A stretch of 64,000 bases of DNA from Centrapalus pauciflorus. Its lineage: Eukaryota > Streptophyta > Magnoliopsida > Asterales > Asteraceae. Below are positions 1-12,368 of this stretch, piece after piece (positions within the stretch are counted from its first letter, which is position 1; each line of letters opens with the position of its first letter). The position numbers were made by a program, and so were the translations under genes. Location: contig JAANYP010002668.1 in NCBI GenBank assembly GCA_020465985.1, positions 62,001 to 126,000 on the forward strand, written 5' to 3'. The notes beneath the pieces are model-generated. The model saw only the letters and a program-made list of their open reading frames with translations, did not search any database and was not told the origin of the DNA.

Positions 1-32
1 ATTTACCACTAAGGCACTAACCATAACTATAA

Positions 33-1076
33 GGGGGCGTTTGGTTCGCTGGAATCTGATGGAATCTGGCGGAAAAGGAATGGATTTTCCATTCTAATGG
101 GTTGTTTGGTAGTCCAAAGGAATGGAATGACCATTCCACATTTTTAAAAAAACCCCCCATTTTGAAGGAATGATCATTCCATAGCAAAATGAGAGGAATT
201 TAAATTCCATTCTCAATTCCTTTTGATAGAGGTGTTCATAAAAATCCGAATTCGAGCATCCGAAATAAAATCCAAAAATACGATCGGAAATTATCCGAAA
301 TTTTGGATTCGGATGGTAAAATTCCAAAATTTCAGATATTCGGATAATCCGATATCCGAAAATCCAAAAAAAAAATATTTTTTTAAATTTTTTATATCTT
401 TGGTATTGATTATTTACATAATATTTGAGTGTTTATTATTATTCTAATGTATATTTTTGAGTTTTATCTTGATATTATAGATTTATTAACTAATATTTTA
501 TATTTTTAGTTTTTTAATATTTTTTTAGTCGTTTTGGGTAAAATAATTCCGGATACATTTAGTTTGTGATATATTTATCTTTAATATGTATTTGGATATA
601 TAAAATCTTTGTTTTAGATATTCAAAAATTTGATTTAATTTTTTTTAAAAATTAAAAATATGAATTTTCGGATATTCGGATAATCCGATATCCGAATCCG
701 GAATTTCGGATATCCAAAATTTTGGATTCGGATAGCAAAATTCACAATCCGAAATTTCGGATATCCGGGTTTGAACACCCCTACCTTTTGACAACCATCC
801 GCTCACTCTCAACCCTACCAGCCACAAAAAAAACTTGTTCTTCCTCTCCGGTGCCGATCTGCTAGCCACTGGACATCTTACCGCCGATCTCCTCCATCTT
901 CGGCGCCGATCAGCTCCATCTCCGGCGCCGATCTGCTCCATCTGCGGTGACTAGGGTTTTGCTCGTCCTCTCCTCCAGCTCACCTCCTGTTTTTGGTTCC
1001 ACTACCACTTTTTATTTTAAAAACTACCATGACTGTGAGTAATTTTTGTTGGAAAAGTTGACAATCATTTAATAAC

Positions 1077-1131
<55 letters not shown>

Positions 1132-1523
1132 ATCAATACTTAAATTATCTATTATAAATGACCAAATATATTACAATGATGTTTTCTGTTGTCTTTTGTA
1201 CTATATCACATATTATTTTGGTTGTAACATTTTAAGGTATTTGTTTTGTGACTTTGCAATATAAAAAATTTATTTTATAAAGAAATTGATTAAATAAATC
1301 ATAGTTTTAGAATATTTTTGTACTTCAAGAAAAAAAATTCATTTTGACAGATTTATCAACCAAACGGAAAACAATTAAGGAGTTGTATCTGAAATCCATT
1401 CATTTCCTGCCAACCAAACAAACTATAGTATTTGGATTCAGACAGATTCCATTCCTTCCAAAATTCCATTCCTTTGACAGATTCCATTCCATTCCGTCAG
1501 ATTCCAGCGAACCAAACGCCCCC
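33..1523. mobile_element. PIF/Harbinger-type TIR element, about 1.5 kb, hosting a nested hAT element
   Basis: Both ends carry the same terminal inverted repeat. The left end starts GGGGGCGTTTGGTTCGCTGG, and the right end is its reverse complement for more than 30 bases with one mismatch. A 3-bp target duplication TAA flanks it exactly (30-32 and 1524-1526), which is the mark of PIF/Harbinger (Tourist-like) elements. The interior has no transposase reading frame, so it is non-autonomous. It contains an (AC)n(TA)n microsatellite at about 1081-1132 and a second, nested transposon at 227-783. The small ORFs inside are translations of the inverted repeats and low-complexity sequence. Confidence 0.88.
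227..783. mobile_element. hAT-type miniature element nested in the PIF element
   Basis: The left end begins TAGAGGTGTTCA and the right end finishes TGAACACCCCTA, an inverted pair typical of hAT miniature elements. An exact 8-bp target duplication, CCTTTTGA, lies at 219-226 and 784-791, as expected for hAT insertion. The subterminal regions are rich in repeated ATCCGAA/TTCGGAT words in both orientations, which may be transposase-binding repeats. It has no coding capacity. It inserted after the surrounding PIF element. Confidence 0.9.
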
Positions 1524-1526
1524 TAA

Positions 1527-2146
1527 GCTAATAACAAATCCCATTCTTCTCTTTTTCTTTCCTTCTTTATAAATAACGAAGATTTCTTAACCTTTATTAT
1601 AAAATACTAATATTGATACGTAAAGATTGAATGCCAACCACTAAATTTTATACACACAGATTGAAGATTCACTCGACTAGTAATCATTTACAGTTCTATA
1701 CATATTCTGTTAGCAGTTATTGGCAATGCCACTCATTCTTAATAAGTATATGCATAACACACCAAAGTATTAAACCAACCATATATGGTGCACCAAAATT
1801 ATGTATCTAATGAGACAACCATTATGTAAACCCTAAATATACCATCATGCACTAAAGCACACTCCAAAAAGGGGAACACAAGAAAATGTTTGTATTGCTA
1901 TGAATTATTTTTTTAGCATATTACAAAAAACAAATATTGTGAATTTGAAGGGCATTTATGACTTAGTACATAATGTTAGGTCTGGCTAAAGAATTGTAGA
2001 TGTTCGTTGTAGTTGTAACTTTCAGTTTAACAAGGGTTTGGTAACAATAGTTGTAGTAGCTTAAAAGTATAAAAAAACATAAAAAGGGAATACACATTGA
2101 TTGACTTTTAATTTGTAGTCATTGAAAGGGTAAAAAAGTATTGTTG
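1527..2146. other. AT-rich non-coding spacer between two transposons
   Basis: I see no conserved reading frame, RNA gene or transposon boundary here. The stretch probably lies inside the last visible intron or the 3' flank of the chloride-channel gene at 3250-6719. Confidence 0.5.
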
Positions 2147-2155
2147 TTTTACTAA

Positions 2156-2789
2156 GGGAAAATGGCATCTAATAGCTGCGAACTTTCGACTTTGTACTGA
2201 TATATGTAGTGAACTTTTTTTTGTGCACATTTGGTAGTCAAAGTTTCAATTTCGTTCCAATTTGGTAGTTGGTCTACCTGGTAACCGGTTGCATCCGGTT
2301 GCAATGCCTACGTGGACCATTTTTAAATGACGTGGCAACCCGTTTTGATATTTTACCCGGTTTTATCTACGTGACGGATCCGTTTTATAATATTACCCGG
2401 TTCGTTTCTTAACATCGCCCCAACCCGATTATTAGGGCTCATTCGTTCTTCGCCCTAAACCCTGCTGAAGAACGAACGAGCCCTAATAATCGGGTTGGGG
2501 CGATGTTAAGAAACGAACCGGGTTGGGTTTATAATCAGGTATAAACCGGGTAATATTATAAAACGGATCCGCCACGTAGATAAAACCGGGTAAAATATCA
2601 AAACGGGTTGTCACGTCATTTAAAAATGGTCCACGTAGGTATTGCAACCGGATGCAACCGGTTACCAGGTAGACCAACTACCAAATTGGAACGAAATTGA
2701 AACTTTGACTACCAAATGTGCATAAAAAAAGTTCACTACATAAATCAGTACAAAGTCGAAAGTTCACAGCTATTAGATGCCATTTTCCA
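2156..2789. mobile_element. Mutator-like foldback element, near-complete palindrome of about 634 bp
   Basis: The two halves are reverse complements over about 300 bases each, centred near 2465, with only scattered mismatches. The termini read GGGAAAATGGCATCTAATAG on the left and its near reverse complement on the right. A 9-bp direct duplication, TTTTACTAA, flanks it at 2147-2155 and 2790-2798, the size made by Mutator-like transposases. It has no transposase gene. If transcribed, it would fold into one long hairpin RNA. Confidence 0.9.
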
Positions 2790-2798
2790 TTTTACTAA

Positions 2799-3249
2799 AA
2801 GCTCCAGCTAGTTTTGAAAGCCACTTCATTAGTTTTTTTTAGAGCTTACGCTCTATCCCCCAAACAAAGCATTTGCTTTAGTGTGAGTATACTATCTCAT
2901 AAACAAAAGTTTAAGCTCTGAATGAATTCAAAAGCTCCACATCAAACATGCTCAATATCTAGGTCCTACGTATCTTACAGATTCTAGAATCTAGACTACT
3001 ACCAGCTACAATGGCCATAAAAGTTTTCAGGAGAACATTAGATGGGTAAGCGTTGATCCACTAATAGGGTATCTAGTACGCACATTAGGATGTAACCTCA
3101 TGCAACAGTGGCACTAATGTCTTTACGAAAAAAAAAACGAGGATGTTACCTGTTAAAACAATAGGTCACAAGGATGTTACCAGTCACAATTTACTTCACA
3201 AGAATGCAGAAACAAGAATTTATTTAACTCTTTTGAAGCAAAAAATTAC
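2799..3249 (-). other. Intron or 3' flank of the CLC-F gene, no exon seen
   Basis: The sequence just left of the exon ending at 3250 starts with a GT donor on the minus strand, so transcription should continue leftwards into an intron. I searched this stretch by eye for the paired CBS domains expected next in a CLC-F protein and found none. Confidence 0.5.
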
Positions 3250-6200
3250 CATGAGGGGAAGCAATATTCTATAATCCTTTGTCAGCTCAAACAGAAGAAG
3301 AACGGAAGTCAATGGAACAGAACAAACTGAAGCCAAGGTTGCAGCCATGCCAACCTAGAGTATAAGATCATCAAAACAAATGACAGATTTGATGGTAAAG
3401 ATTAGAAAAGAAACACAGAAACAACATCTACAAGTTGGAATGATCCTGCATCAAGGTAAAAGCATTACCAACGCATATGCTTGTGGTTCAGCAATGGCAG
3501 TGTTCCCTGGAATGGCCGAGTTAATTAACTCTCCTGCCGAACCTCCAAATACAGCACCCACTGCAGCACCTATCATCAAACTTGGAGCATACAAGCCACC
3601 AACAAGCCCAGAACCTTTACATAGAGCCGTGGCCACAACTTTTGCTGCAGCTAACTGTGCTAGAAGCCAAATTCCAGGTGCTGAAGCAATTTTCCCGGTA
3701 TGTAAAATTTCATCAACATTGGTGAAGCCCCAGTAAAGAACTCCGGGATATTTGAGTGCAATAATCCCTGCTCCTAATCCGCCTAAAGCAGGAGAGACAA
3801 CAGCAGGAAGTCCAAACTTTTCTTTGATATATTCAAATGCGTTGCTGAACCAAGTCACCAAACGTGTAAAAAGTACACTAACCACTCCACATAGCATGCC
3901 AAGGATCAGGTAAAGAGGAAGTTCTGCATGAGGTTCAGCAAACAAGAACTTATATTAAAATAAGATTCAGGATCTAAACACCATTAAAGTATAAGTACGT
4001 TAGGGCATATCAAGAAGTTATCTGAAATGATATTCAATCTCTACATGCTTTCAACAAGGAATATACAAAGGCACATAATGACATAGAGAAGTTTCAGGAA
4101 TGATGTTCATTACTCAAGAACAACACTACAACAGCAAGCCACATATGTTAGGTGTTAACTACATTTAATGGATTTTGAATGAGATAAAATACCAGCAGCA
4201 GATTTCAAATCATACGTGGGCACTGTGAACGCTTGCTTCTCTCCAAGTACAGCATTTGACACGGTAGAAGAAATTACGGATGCCAATATTATCATTGCAG
4301 TTGTAAATGGAGGAGAGTTTTCAGCACGCAAAGGCCTGAGAACAGTCTCAATGGCAAAGAAAGAACCAGCAACTGCTGCATTGAAACCTGAAAGAACCAA
4401 AATAAATGGGAAAGATTTAAGAACAAACACATACTAACAAACAAATGAAATTAGAAGTAATTGGGCCCAGGAAAGGGCAGACAACAAAATGCTTGCAAAA
4501 CTAATTACATAGATTGGTAAATGATTTTATTATTGTTTTCAAACAAGTATCACAACTCTGTTTACATACAAATCTTTGTAAACAGAAAATAATGGAAACA
4601 CAGAAAAAAGAGAGAACAATGAGATAGAAAGTGAAAGGCATGTCCATCTTCAAACGATTCAACTTCAAGATAAAACTAGATCCTCAATACCACAGTTTTT
4701 TATAAATAAATGCTGCATGAACTTTTCTAACTAGATCCATCTTACAGTAAGATTGAATGCACAATATCACAAGAAATAAAATGATTAACATTGATGAAAA
4801 CTGTCAAACAGAAAACCTGAAGATATGCCAGCAGCTGCACCAGCTGCAACAAGAGCTATCCTGCGTTCCTTATTATTTTCCATCATTAATGAGCATCCAT
4901 TGGCACATGATTTTCCAATATCCACACTAGGGCCTTCAGGACCCAATGAGCAGCCAGTACCTAAAGTTACAGCAGCTTGGACAGCCTTCACTGTTGGGAA
5001 GAATCCAGAAAGGAAATTCACACCACTTCCAGGAGTTGACTGCTTTATCTGGTCTAATATTTCAAGTAAACCATGCAGCATCCCAACAATGACTCCTCCA
5101 GTGACTGGTATCAGAAGTATCCGATGCCAGGTGTCAGCCAGCCTTTGTAAACGTAGCCAAGCAGCACCTTCATTTGGAGTACCAGCCCAAGCCCATCCGT
5201 GTATTACATGCACCTGTATTGAGTAACTCATAGTCAGACAGCGTCGATGGCCGATCAAACAAGATGCACAACAAGGTTGTACTTTAAGCATTAATTCATG
5301 GTTCAAGCAAATGACAATGGCAGTATTATGAGATGAATGATGAATCTAACTGCTAATGTTAGGTTCAATTAAAGGCCTACAAGCATCGTTCTTTTTCACT
5401 TCAAAAGATTCAAAATCCAGCATATATTGATGATACTTTCCCGTCCTTGATGATACTTTCCCATCCCCTCCTTATAATTGTGTAGACTGTATTTAAGCCT
5501 AATACTGAACCAAAAGCAAGCACATAGGAAGACTCGTCCTTCCTTACCTCTCCGTTTTCAAGGTGATCAGTATGTTCCGTAAGTTCAAAGAACCAAAGCG
5601 ACAAACCCAAGTTTGTTTTGTAAATTAAACTTATATAACGTGTCTTCAGAAATCTTGGCATCTTATTAGAATCATCTAGCTGATGCTGAAAGCTGTGCCA
5701 AAACATCTTGAGGCTATATGAATCAATAGCAGTAACATGCTATCCAAGTTAGCCTTTACTAGTTCAATCAGACCGGTCAGAAAAGAATCATGACCTTTCC
5801 TATTTTACAATATCCTATCAGCATAAAACCTTAAGTTATCAGCCCATCATCTGACAAAGAAAAACCTCAGTTCATTAGGGATATGAGGGTTTTTATTACC
5901 TACACAATTATTCCACTAATCCATCCAGGTTGCAATAATTAAAGCACGTCCTTTCACCCTCACAAATTCTATGATGATTGTTTAGTGGCATATACTAGAC
6001 AACCTAGCTTTGCTTAAGCAGAAAAGTGTCATCCTTTTGTAATGGGTTAAAAACAGGTTTAAACGCATTAACATTCAATTTTCTTCTTAATCATTATTTC
6101 TAAAGCTATTGCTCACCACAAGGGCTCCTTGGACATGCAATGAGTTTATATCTGGATTTTAAAACCGAAGGGGATTATAAACTACAAGAGAAGCTGCTAT

Positions 6201-6719
6201 GTCATGGTCGTATAACGTTTAAACACTCTTCATTTCAAACCAGAAAATAGTTTGTTTTCCTTCACTAGATCTATAAAAGACAGAAATGCTATGGCTTCTA
6301 CGATAAGTTCGTAAGCAAGCGGTATAGTTGAAACTTACCGCACGATTAAATGCAGCAACACAGAGACCGGTGGCAAGGCCAAGGAGACATCCGATAAGCA
6401 GTAATGCCCATTCAGGAGGAGCCCCGTCTCCAAGAGTTTCATCATCAACACCACCACCACTGCCATTACCTCCGCTTCTTCTAGGTGACACATGATCCCT
6501 ATCTGGCCATCGTTCCCTTGGCGACCGGCGCTTGATACTAAGACGTCTACCGGAAAACGCTCGATCCAGTCTATTCCATAGATCTTTAATGCTTTTATTA
6601 CTTCTCGCAGATGACTTGGCAGATGAAACTTGGCCTTCCAAATCTTTATCTGAAGACGAAGAATTCGACCGCAACAGAATAGCGTGATCACTGTGATCGC
6701 CTCCAGACATATTTTTCAC
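3250..6719 (-). CDS. CLC-F: CLC-F type voltage-gated chloride channel/transporter, 5' five exons; C-terminal CBS region not in window
   Basis: Exons (minus strand): 6719-6339, 5213-4817, 4387-4193, 3923-3469, 3354-3250. All junctions are GT-AG and in frame and give 511 residues. The soluble Ser/Arg-rich N-terminus (residues 1-100) is followed by a membrane core. The ion-path motif GPEGPSVDIG is at residues 218-227, with the family's gating-type glutamate. The core continues through GFNAAVAGSFFAIE, LCKGSGLVGGLYAPSLMIGA and the conserved LFELTKDYRILLPLM. In Arabidopsis, CLC-f acts in Golgi/endomembranes. The family normally adds a long tail with two CBS domains; here the frame stops at a donor site at 3250 and no CBS exon is visible in the remaining 3.2 kb. 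The missing exons may lie beyond the left edge, past a transposon-filled intron, or be lost. The start chosen is the first Met of MKNMSGGDHSDH; the Met three codons later is an alternative. Confidence 0.9.
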
Positions 6720-7469
6720 GCCCTAACTTACACATACACTAATATAACAATTGTTCACACACGAATGCTTCATCAATTAGCTCTAAATCGATCGAATCAA
6801 GAATTGGATCTTGTTTGATCGAATAAAATTGATTTGTGTGTGTAAATTTATCTCGGGTCGGGAAGATTAAAAATTGTTTTCCCAGTTAGAAAATTTAACC
6901 TGTCTGTGAATTGGCTATGGATCCGGCGAAGCCAGTGCAAGTGAAATGCCGGTAGCCGGGAACTGATGAAGAAACCAGAAAAACAAAAGGAAAGCAGGAG
7001 GCGATAAAAAGACTGATGTTGTTGCTTCAAAAATCATAATGGTGGTCTGCTCATCAACCGAATTTTTGATAGTAAAACAAATCCATATCTAATTTTATAT
7101 TTTTTTGTTTCTTAATAATCAATCTTTTGACATTGAACAATTTTTTTTAATTTATAAAAAACGTGTGATCCGAATATTTAAAATAATTTTATTTTAGTGA
7201 TGAGAGAATGGAAAAGGGTGAATTTAGTTGGAAAGAACCCAAAAAACAATCCATCAAGTGGGTGTTGATGTTTGTTTTATCTATTGAGTTTAAAGTAACA
7301 CGATAATAACTCATTTTTATATGTATTGATAGGATTAATCTTATGCAGTATATATTTTTTAGTTTTCTATTTCAGTATCATATATTAGAAAAGAAAAGTA
7401 AAATACATGTATAATATGGTATATAGTTTTTCAATAATTATATGAAAAAATAAACAAATAGTTATCGTC
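6720..7469. other. Upstream region of the CLC-F gene, non-coding
   Basis: AT-rich sequence containing the presumed 5' untranslated region and promoter of the minus-strand chloride-channel gene. I could not place a convincing TATA box. No other gene is seen. Confidence 0.4.
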
Positions 7470-7474
7470 ATTAC

Positions 7475-9367
7475 TGTGACGCCCTTGTTAATTAATGATA
7501 TAATTGTAGCAATCACCAGGATCGACAAACAACCCAATGAGTATCATAATAATTGAAATTGAGTACTTAAATCAGAATTAAGCGAATCCACACTAAAGCA
7601 ATAGAATACATGTCTACAGTGATAAAAGTCTAACTATTACATCAACATAATTGTTTTAGAAGTAATGAATCCCAGCCCAAAGCTATTACATTCAAGTACC
7701 AATAGCTACTAAGGTCTCCGGGATATTGATTTGATATGCTTAAGTAGATGGTCCAGCTACACTCTTGCCTTTGCCTGTAAACATGGTGAGTCAACAGTAA
7801 GTTAAATGCTTAGTGAGATCACAGATTATGCATACAACAAATATTTCTTTACAAACAATGCTTAACCATGGGCAGTGTAAGCCCCATGTATGTGAATATC
7901 GGCAGTGTAAGCCTCAGTGTATGTGAAAACCATGCAGTGAAAGCATGGGTTGGCAGTTCAATATGCTGATCGGGGATGTGCCGAACCTGATGGGATACGA
8001 GTGGGATGATCAGTCCCCGACAGTGGCCTGCTGTCAGCCCCAGTCCAGGTCGCATCAGATTATGAAGTAATGATCATGCAGTGCAAGCATGATGTAAATA
8101 GATGCACTTTCAAATGAACGCAAGCTACATGTGTGTTACATGTCAAGTACGAGTGTGCATCATAACAACAAATCATTTCATGAGTGCCAAATGAAGTATA
8201 TGAACAACGTGAACATGCCATTGAATGTATAAACATGAATGTAAAAACAATAAATGTTCGAATGATAATCTGCAACTCACAGTGATTGGTTTTGTGACTT
8301 GATCCTGAATCAATGTGTGTTTTGATAACACCACAATGATCTGTAATGTAAGTGTAATAGTGATGTAATGTCAGTAATTGCTTAAAAATTGTATTCTGTA
8401 ATTTTAAATAAAACCCTAGTTGAATTCGGACCACATCCGAATTCGGATGGTCCGAAATCCGGATGGTCCGAATTGGGTCCTCGGTCCGAATTCACTATTG
8501 GTCCGAATTATGTAGTTGTCCGAAATGCTTGGTCCGAATTTGGGTGAGTCCGGATTGGGTTAGGGTCCGAGTTCGGACTTCGGATGAACAGCGCCCGAAT
8601 TCGGATGGTCCGAATTCGGTTCATCCGAACCGAGTTCATACTTTGTAAAATTTCCAGATTTTCCAGATTTTGCATTTTGACCATTTTGCATGTTTTAGTT
8701 ACTAAAATAGTAAATGTGAACTTAGAAACACTATTTCAACTTATAACATGTCACTTATGTACCAAAATAACCGATTTGTGTCCATTTTTCTTATGAGTCT
8801 CTATGAACACACACACTAAAACACACACATATCTAGAAATCACACTTAGACTTCGAATCTGTTTCTGAATTTTTGTACATTGCAACATACATGCTTGATT
8901 TCAACAAATCCATCATAATATATAACATGCATTAACATCTGTATCAAAAATCTTATGATTCAGTTCTTATTGAAACCGAACCAAAATCTTCAAAATCCGA
9001 AAAATTGAATGATGTTTACCTTAAATTGATTCTTGTAGTTGTTATAGTCTCCTATATGCCACTTGAATCCAGATTTTTGCACCTTAATTCGATGATTTCT
9101 TGTGTGTTCCTTTGATGCAGCCGAGAGAGAGTAGAGAGAGAGAGAGAGTACGGTTAGAGAGAGAGAGAGTGATGGTGAAAATGAAAGTTTTCCCCCTTTT
9201 TATTTGTATTTTGACTTATTTGCACACTAAACCCTCAACTTCGTATTTTCTTATTTAACTGATAATATGATCAAGATTTAACTTAAATTGATATAATATT
9301 CCATTAACATAATAATTAAGTCCTTAAAATTGCAAATTACATATAATTGAAAAATAGGGATGTTACA
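7475..9367 (-). mobile_element. Solo LTR of a Ty3-type retrotransposon (about 1.9 kb)
   Basis: The element starts TGTGACGCCC and ends GGGATGTTACA. It is flanked by an exact 5-bp duplication ATTAC (7470-7474 and 9368-9372), the hallmark of LTR retrotransposon integration. Read on the minus strand it begins TGTAACATCCC, the usual start of plant Ty3 LTRs. No internal domain (gag, pol) and no second LTR is present, so it is a solo LTR left by LTR-LTR recombination. It contains a block at about 8415-8640 crowded with palindromic CCGAATTCGG/GGTCCGAA words, and a (GA)n tract near 9121-9170. Confidence 0.88.
8415..8640. repeat. Palindromic-word block (CCGAATTCGG type) inside the solo LTR
   Basis: Many copies of GGTCCGAATT, GGATGGTCCGAA and their reverse complements are packed into about 225 bp without a fixed period. 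The word TTCGG/CCGAA is self-complementary, so transcripts could form many alternative short hairpins. Two other LTRs in this window carry blocks of the same design with different words. Confidence 0.7.
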
Positions 9368-9380
9368 ATTACCATTAAAA

Positions 9381-10233
9381 ATATTTGTAACAACCTCTAA
9401 ACACATTATAGTATAAAATAAAATATATTTTCTGTTACAATGCACAAAACCCTGATAGAACATAAAACTTTAATTTATATAATACAAGTCATGTACATAA
9501 TATGCAAAGCAAGCCTGACACCCAAAATTAGTTACCAATTAATAGTATTTAAGAAGTCTACTGAATGCTTTGAATGATGTCTATTTAAGAACAGTAGGTT
9601 GATAATTAGACATCTGATTAGTTAAATATAAACCAACACAACCACAATAAAGCGGATGAAACTAATAATAATCTTAGTGGAATAATCCACACACTTATCC
9701 TTCTAGACCACACAAAACAACGTCTTATGAACTAAAAGAAGTCAGGAGCTACCCAACTATCCAGTCATAGGGTTTATCTATCACAAACAATGTAGTGTAT
9801 ATTGGATTCCATAACTAACACATTGTTACCACATTAAAACACTTAAATATGTGTATGATCATGTAATTAAGACACAATCATCTTTACAAAAACAGTTTTA
9901 GAGCATGCATGCATTAAAAATAAATAATCATACATACATCCAAAATATACTTGCATCTCACCTGAAGTTCCAGCTCACACTCCAAAACCTTTAAAACCCT
10001 TCCCACACCTTTCCTTTACTATACATGACCTTGAATACGACATAAAATAATACGTCATAAATATTGATTTCTATGAATTACGACTAAAATCTAAACAAAA
10101 GTTCACGTGGGTAATTTGAGGTCCCAAACTTGGAGTTCATAGTCTCAAAGTATTTCGCAGTCCCGAACTGTAGCTCGCAATCCCAATCTGAGAGTTCGTA
10201 GTCCTGAACTCTGCATTCATAACATCCTGCTCT
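9381..10233. mobile_element. Possible degenerate LTR remnant
   Basis: A TGTAACAACCTC start like that of Ty3 LTRs occurs at about 9381, directly beside the target duplication of the neighbouring solo LTR. At 10082-10215 there is a cluster of GTTC/GAAC words (CAGTCCCGAACTG and variants), resembling the palindromic blocks of the better-defined LTRs. It ends near a phrase close to CTGCTCTGATGCTATCTTG, which resembles sequence often found at retrotransposon LTR borders. I found no target duplication, and the orientation is uncertain. Confidence 0.35.
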
Positions 10234-12040
10234 GATGCTATCTTGTTTTTCCGGCTGATGGTTTTAACCAAAACTATGCGTATTTCAGTTATATGAATTG
10301 GCTCTCAACATTGTATGGTAAAATAAAAAATGTTCACAATTAAAGTTTATCTACGCGTATTTCAGTTATAGGAATTGGCTCTCAACATGGAACTTTTCCG
10401 TAACAAGTAAATTATGAGAAATTTGGGCCAAAGTGAAGGCATCATGTCCGAAATAGGAGCAACTATTGGCCATTATCCATTTTCCGGTTTATTTATTTGG
10501 TTTTTGATTTGGTATTGGGTTAGGAAAAATGATTTTGTGTTTAATAGCCCTTTAACATAAGCAACATTGTCTAGTGTAACAAATTTATCATTTTTTTATT
10601 TTTCTTTATATTCTTTAGAATCCAAAATTTGGATTTTGTTAGTTGCGTTCAACATAAAAAATAACAACTATTTTTATATTTTTTCCAACAATAATATAAA
10701 AAACAACAACTATTTATATATTTTTTTCCAACAATAATAACAATCATCTATATATTTTTAACGTTTACAACAATGATCTTTCATTTACTAACAATTAATA
10801 TAACTACCAACTTCATAACTTGTTATCACATGTTACAAACAGGTTATTTGTAAACTAGCATTGCCAATCGCCAAATCAAATCTTAAACCAGTTTGACAAC
10901 TATAATTTTCATTGAAGTCGATTAAACATTATTTATGGCCAGGTCCTTATTTTTTCAAAGGTTTACAGAAACATTTAGAAAGCAATAGCAAACAAACTTG
11001 TGATTATTTCAAGTTTTTTATTTGTATTTGTTTTGTTTTCTTTGTCATTGAATTCTGATTATGTTTACGTTTTTCCGTTCCAGTTCAATTACATTATTTA
11101 TTTATTTTGGCTAGCTTACTTTTGTTTGGAAGTTGCATTTTGTTAAAAGATTTGCATTATGCAACATTTTTATTTGTTAAAATTTTGTCAAAAAATCTGT
11201 GTTATCTTTTATAATAAAATTGTTAATATGAAGAATGCAAAATAACTGAGATTTAAAATCATAGAAGAGAGGCTGAGTTTTTATATAACAAAGAAAGAAG
11301 GAATTTAATAAATCATGAGATTTTAAATGCTTAATGAAATCTACGAACCAAACATGAGATTTTAAATGCAAATCCTAGTAAATCCCAAGAAATTCGCGAA
11401 CCAAATGCCTCATTAGGCCTTGTAAAATTAGAATCGTCATAACTAAAACAAGCTTGGTTATCTCTTTAGACGTTATGGTTAATTAGTTTGATATTATATA
11501 TCATAGATGTAACAAGTTCATGTTGTTTGTAATATTAGTTGCAACCTTGATAAAAATTACTTAGTTATTGATGTGGCTTAAATATTAATTAATAGATAAG
11601 TGTTTATGTCTGGCTGTTAGTTTGCTTTTCTTGTTCCATACCAAAACTTGAAAACATTCATTTGAGTGGAAGGAAGGAATGATGCATTTGATCTAGGGAC
11701 GACTGTCTAGGGCCCAAAATTTCCTAGGGTCTCTAATTCCACAAGTTCTCGATTTAAATAAAATATGATTGATTTTTTTAACTTATGAATGGAAATGAAA
11801 TAAAAAGTATTATTGTACACACATGTATATATGTATATGTGTGTGTATTTATGTGTAGAGCCCTCTGATACGTTTTCGTCCGGGGCCCCAACCGATGAAA
11901 CGACCTTGATTTGTTCGGGAGGTGGCTAAAGAAAGTGTCGCTCCATGGCATTGGCAAAATGTGGCTTTTGACTGTTTCCTTTTTAACAAACTTTTCGATT
12001 TCACCCATTTGACATAAGTAATGACTTGATATCCCTACTT
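10234..12040. other. Repeat-derived non-coding region
   Basis: No gene is recognised. Visible structure: a 33-bp sentence containing CGTATTTCAGTTATA and TTGGCTCTCAACAT occurs twice (about 10276 and 10354), and fragments near 11325-11420 (ATGAGATTTTAAATGC twice, GCGAACCAAATGCCTCATTA) look like the end of an old TIR element. The rest is AT-rich filler. Confidence 0.4.
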
Positions 12041-12043
12041 TTA

Positions 12044-12368
12044 GGGTGCGTTTAACAAGCGAGAATTTGCGGTTTGGAGTTTTTAATAAAATTGAAAACA
12101 TGATGAAAAAACACATTTTAGATATAAGAATGCGTTTATATGTGTTAAAATTTGTTTTTTTATTTTTCACTTCTCTTTATAACATAGCTTTATGTGACTA
12201 GATTGAAAACAAAAGTTGAAAACCTCAAAAATGTGTTTTCAACTTTATTTGTGAATTTGAAAACTAAAAGCTGAAAACATTAAAAAAACAATGGATCTGA
12301 ACGTGTTTTCCAGAAACCCTTGTTTTCAACGGAAATTTTCACCGAAAACATGATAACTAAACGTGCCT
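12044..12368. mobile_element. PIF/Harbinger-type miniature element
   Basis: The left end reads GGGTGCGTTTAACAAGCG and the right end TAAACGTGCCT, an imperfect inverted pair. The 3-bp duplication TTA lies at 12041-12043 and 12369-12371. A related, reversed and apparently truncated copy occurs at about 38752-39051 (shared words around GTTTGGAG..TTTAATAAAA). It has no coding capacity. Confidence 0.7.

Noticed and set aside
2483..2677. 64-codon ORF (MVYLVTGCIRLQYL...)
   Set aside because: It lies in one arm of the foldback element; the other arm has a matching broken frame and no protein similarity is seen.
10276..10388. Two copies of a 33-bp phrase as a possible transposon footprint
   Set aside because: No inverted ends or target duplication between or around them; recorded only as a local duplication.
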